Origin: a bacterium
GTDB lineage: Bacteria; Patescibacteriota; Minisyncoccia; UBA6257; 2-01-FULL-56-20
Direction of reading: 5' to 3'
Length of the DNA: 13,515 nt
Assembly (NCBI GenBank): GCA_021813155.1
Contig: JAKALK010000021.1
Location: forward strand, 1 to 13,515
Position numbers and translations under genes: made by a program. Shown in pieces: positions 12,326 to 13,515 of the stretch; the first letter of the stretch is position 1; each line of letters opens with the position of its first letter. The notes under the pieces are model-generated. The model ran no database searches, was not told where the DNA came from, and worked only from the letters and a program-made list of their open reading frames with translations.

Positions 12326-13515
12326 ATGGCTAAAAAAGAACAGGTTTCAAAACTTGACCCGCCCAACTTTTCCGAAGGAAAACTTGATCGGGCAAGCGCA
12401 ATAAGGCACTCACTCGCCCACCTTTTGGCGACGGCGGTTTTGAAGAAGTTCCCGAAGGCAAAGCTCGGGATTGGGCCCGTAATTGAAAACGGGTTTTATT
12501 ATGATTTCCTTTTGCCTCGAAGTTTAACGCCGGAGGACTTGAAGGAATTTGAAAAATCAATGCGCGAGATGATTAGAACCAATCTCCCCTTTTCGGGAAA
12601 GAAAGTGACGCCAGCGGAAGCAAAAAAGATGTTTACCGGACAGCAGTTCAAGCTAGAACTTATAAAAGATTTAACAAAAGAGAAAAAACCAATCACTATT
12701 TATTCTACGGGTGAAATTTTTACTGATCTTTGCGGGGGCGGACACGTTAAAAATACAAGCGAAATAAATCCAGATGGATTTAAACTAGACCGAATCGCCG
12801 GAGCTTATTGGCGGGGAGACGAAAAAAATCCGCAACTTCAAAGAATTTACGGGTTGGCGTTTGAGACGAAAAAAGAATTGGAGGAATATTTGAAAATGCG
12901 GGTGGAGGCGGAGCGACGGGATCATCGAGTGATAGGAGAGAAATTAAAATTGTTTACGTTCGCTCCAGAAGTGGGTCCGGGCTTGCCACTCTGGTTGCCG
13001 AACGGAACAGTTATCCGAGACGAATTGGAAAAATATGCGAAGCAAATTGAAAAAGAATGGGGTTATAAGCACGTTGCAACTCCGCATATAGCCAAGGAGG
13101 ATTTGTTTAAGCTGTCTGGCCATATTCCCTACTACCAGGACAGCATGTATCCCCCGATGAAACTTGACGACGGTAACTACTATTTGAAGCCGATGAACTG
13201 CTCGCATACGCATATGATCTATAAATCTGAGCAGCACAGCTATCGGGATTTGCCTCTAAGGCTCGCGGAATTCGGAACGGTTTATCGATATGAGCTTTCG
13301 GGAACTTTGGCGGGATTATTGCGTGTTCGCGGATTCACTCAAAACGACGCCCATATTTACTGCCGAGAGGATCAGGTAGAAGAAGAATTTTTGAAAGTAA
13401 TGAAACTGCATGAATTTTGGTATAAAGATATTTTCGGCATCAAAGATTTTTATATGCGACTTTCCTTGCCGGCTAAAGATAAGAAAAAATACGTGAGCAA
13501 TCCTAAGGGTTGGGA
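12326..13515 (+). CDS. thrS: Threonyl-tRNA synthetase, 3' end outside the window
   Basis: The frame is open to the right edge (396 complete codons). It lacks the N-terminal TGS domain of the E. coli-type enzyme and opens almost directly with the editing domain: H28 and H32 in RHSLAHLLA and C136/H140 in DLCGGGHV are the four residues that bind and clear mischarged Ser-tRNA. The class II core follows, with motif 1 around PGLPLWLPNG, the zinc ligand C292 in KPMNCSH, and motif 2 VYRYELSGTLAGLLRVRGFT with R321. The rest of the core and the anticodon-binding domain lie beyond the window. The enzyme attaches threonine to tRNA-Thr in the cytoplasm. The short promoter-to-ATG distance supports this start and argues that the missing TGS domain is real, not a misplaced start. 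Confidence 0.95.
   Translation, partial: MAKKEQVSKLDPPNFSEGKLDRASAIRHSLAHLLATAVLKKFPKAKLGIGPVIENGFYYDFLLPRSLTPEDLKEFEKSMREMIRTNLPFSGKKVTPAEAKKMFTGQQFKLELIKDLTKEKKPITIYSTGEIFTDLCGGGHVKNTSEINPDGFKLDRIAGAYWRGDEKNPQLQRIYGLAFETKKELEEYLKMRVEAERRDHRVIGEKLKLFTFAPEVGPGLPLWLPNGTVIRDELEKYAKQIEKEWGYKHVATPHIAKEDLFKLSGHIPYYQDSMYPPMKLDDGNYYLKPMNCSHTHMIYKSEQHSYRDLPLRLAEFGTVYRYELSGTLAGLLRVRGFTQNDAHIYCREDQVEEEFLKVMKLHEFWYKDIFGIKDFYMRLSLPAKDKKKYVSNPKGW

Noticed and set aside
12330..12560. Minus-strand ORF over the thrS start
   Set aside because: It is antisense to thrS, whose editing motif HSLAH is coded here; it has no independent support.
1..13515. CRISPR arrays, tRNA or rRNA genes, transposases
   Set aside because: No regularly spaced identical repeats, cloverleaf-like sequences or DDE/tyrosine recombinase proteins were seen on reading either strand.

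Overview
The window looks like part of a Candidate Phyla Radiation (Patescibacteria) chromosome. The grounds are a DUF4012 membrane protein, a threonyl-tRNA synthetase that starts directly at its editing domain, a compact serS-alr-ftsQ cluster, a very large unannotated helical protein, and core genes with little or no Shine-Dalgarno sequence. TGA acts as an ordinary stop (for example at 5660-5662). The lineage call is inference from gene content, not from a marker tree.

Layout. Positions 1-43 hold the terminator of a plus-strand gene that lies off the left edge. From 5364 down to 50, on the minus strand, runs serS - alr - ftsQ-like - DUF4012: tRNA charging, D-alanine supply for peptidoglycan, a divisome POTRA protein and a membrane-anchored envelope protein. 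Reading frames overlap or abut except before the last gene. From 5498 to 9537, on the plus strand, is a two-gene unit: a 54-residue charged helical protein coupled through ATGA to a 1292-residue protein. The large protein's C-terminus carries a complete nucleotidyltransferase active-site pattern resembling archaeal-type (class I) CCA-adding or OAS-like enzymes. A long hairpin terminator at about 9560-9602 sits between this unit and the next, convergent one.

From 11967 down to 9637, on the minus strand, is a four-gene block that differs from its surroundings: higher G+C, strong AAGGGAG or AAAGGAG ribosome binding sites, and one near-consensus promoter (TTGACA, 18 bp, TGGTATAAT). It encodes a 189-residue soluble protein of unknown function, two paralogous three-helix membrane proteins (149 and 143 residues), and a LemA-family protein. 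Each of the four genes is preceded by a copy of the same leader element of about 50 bases. The element has an outer stem, an inner hairpin and fixed single-stranded motifs. The inner stem sequence differs in every copy yet stays paired, and the outer stem also shows compensatory change. I found no match to a known RNA class from memory, and this is the best candidate in the window for something undescribed. The operon's 5' leader of about 257 nt also contains a 15-bp perfect inverted repeat.

From 12326 to the right edge, on the plus strand, is thrS, incomplete at its 3' end, with its own promoter divergent from that of the island. The core genes serS and thrS, and perhaps the 54-residue gene and the DUF4012 gene, have -10 boxes so close to the start codon that leaderless or near-leaderless mRNAs are predicted, in contrast to the structured, SD-bearing leaders of the island.
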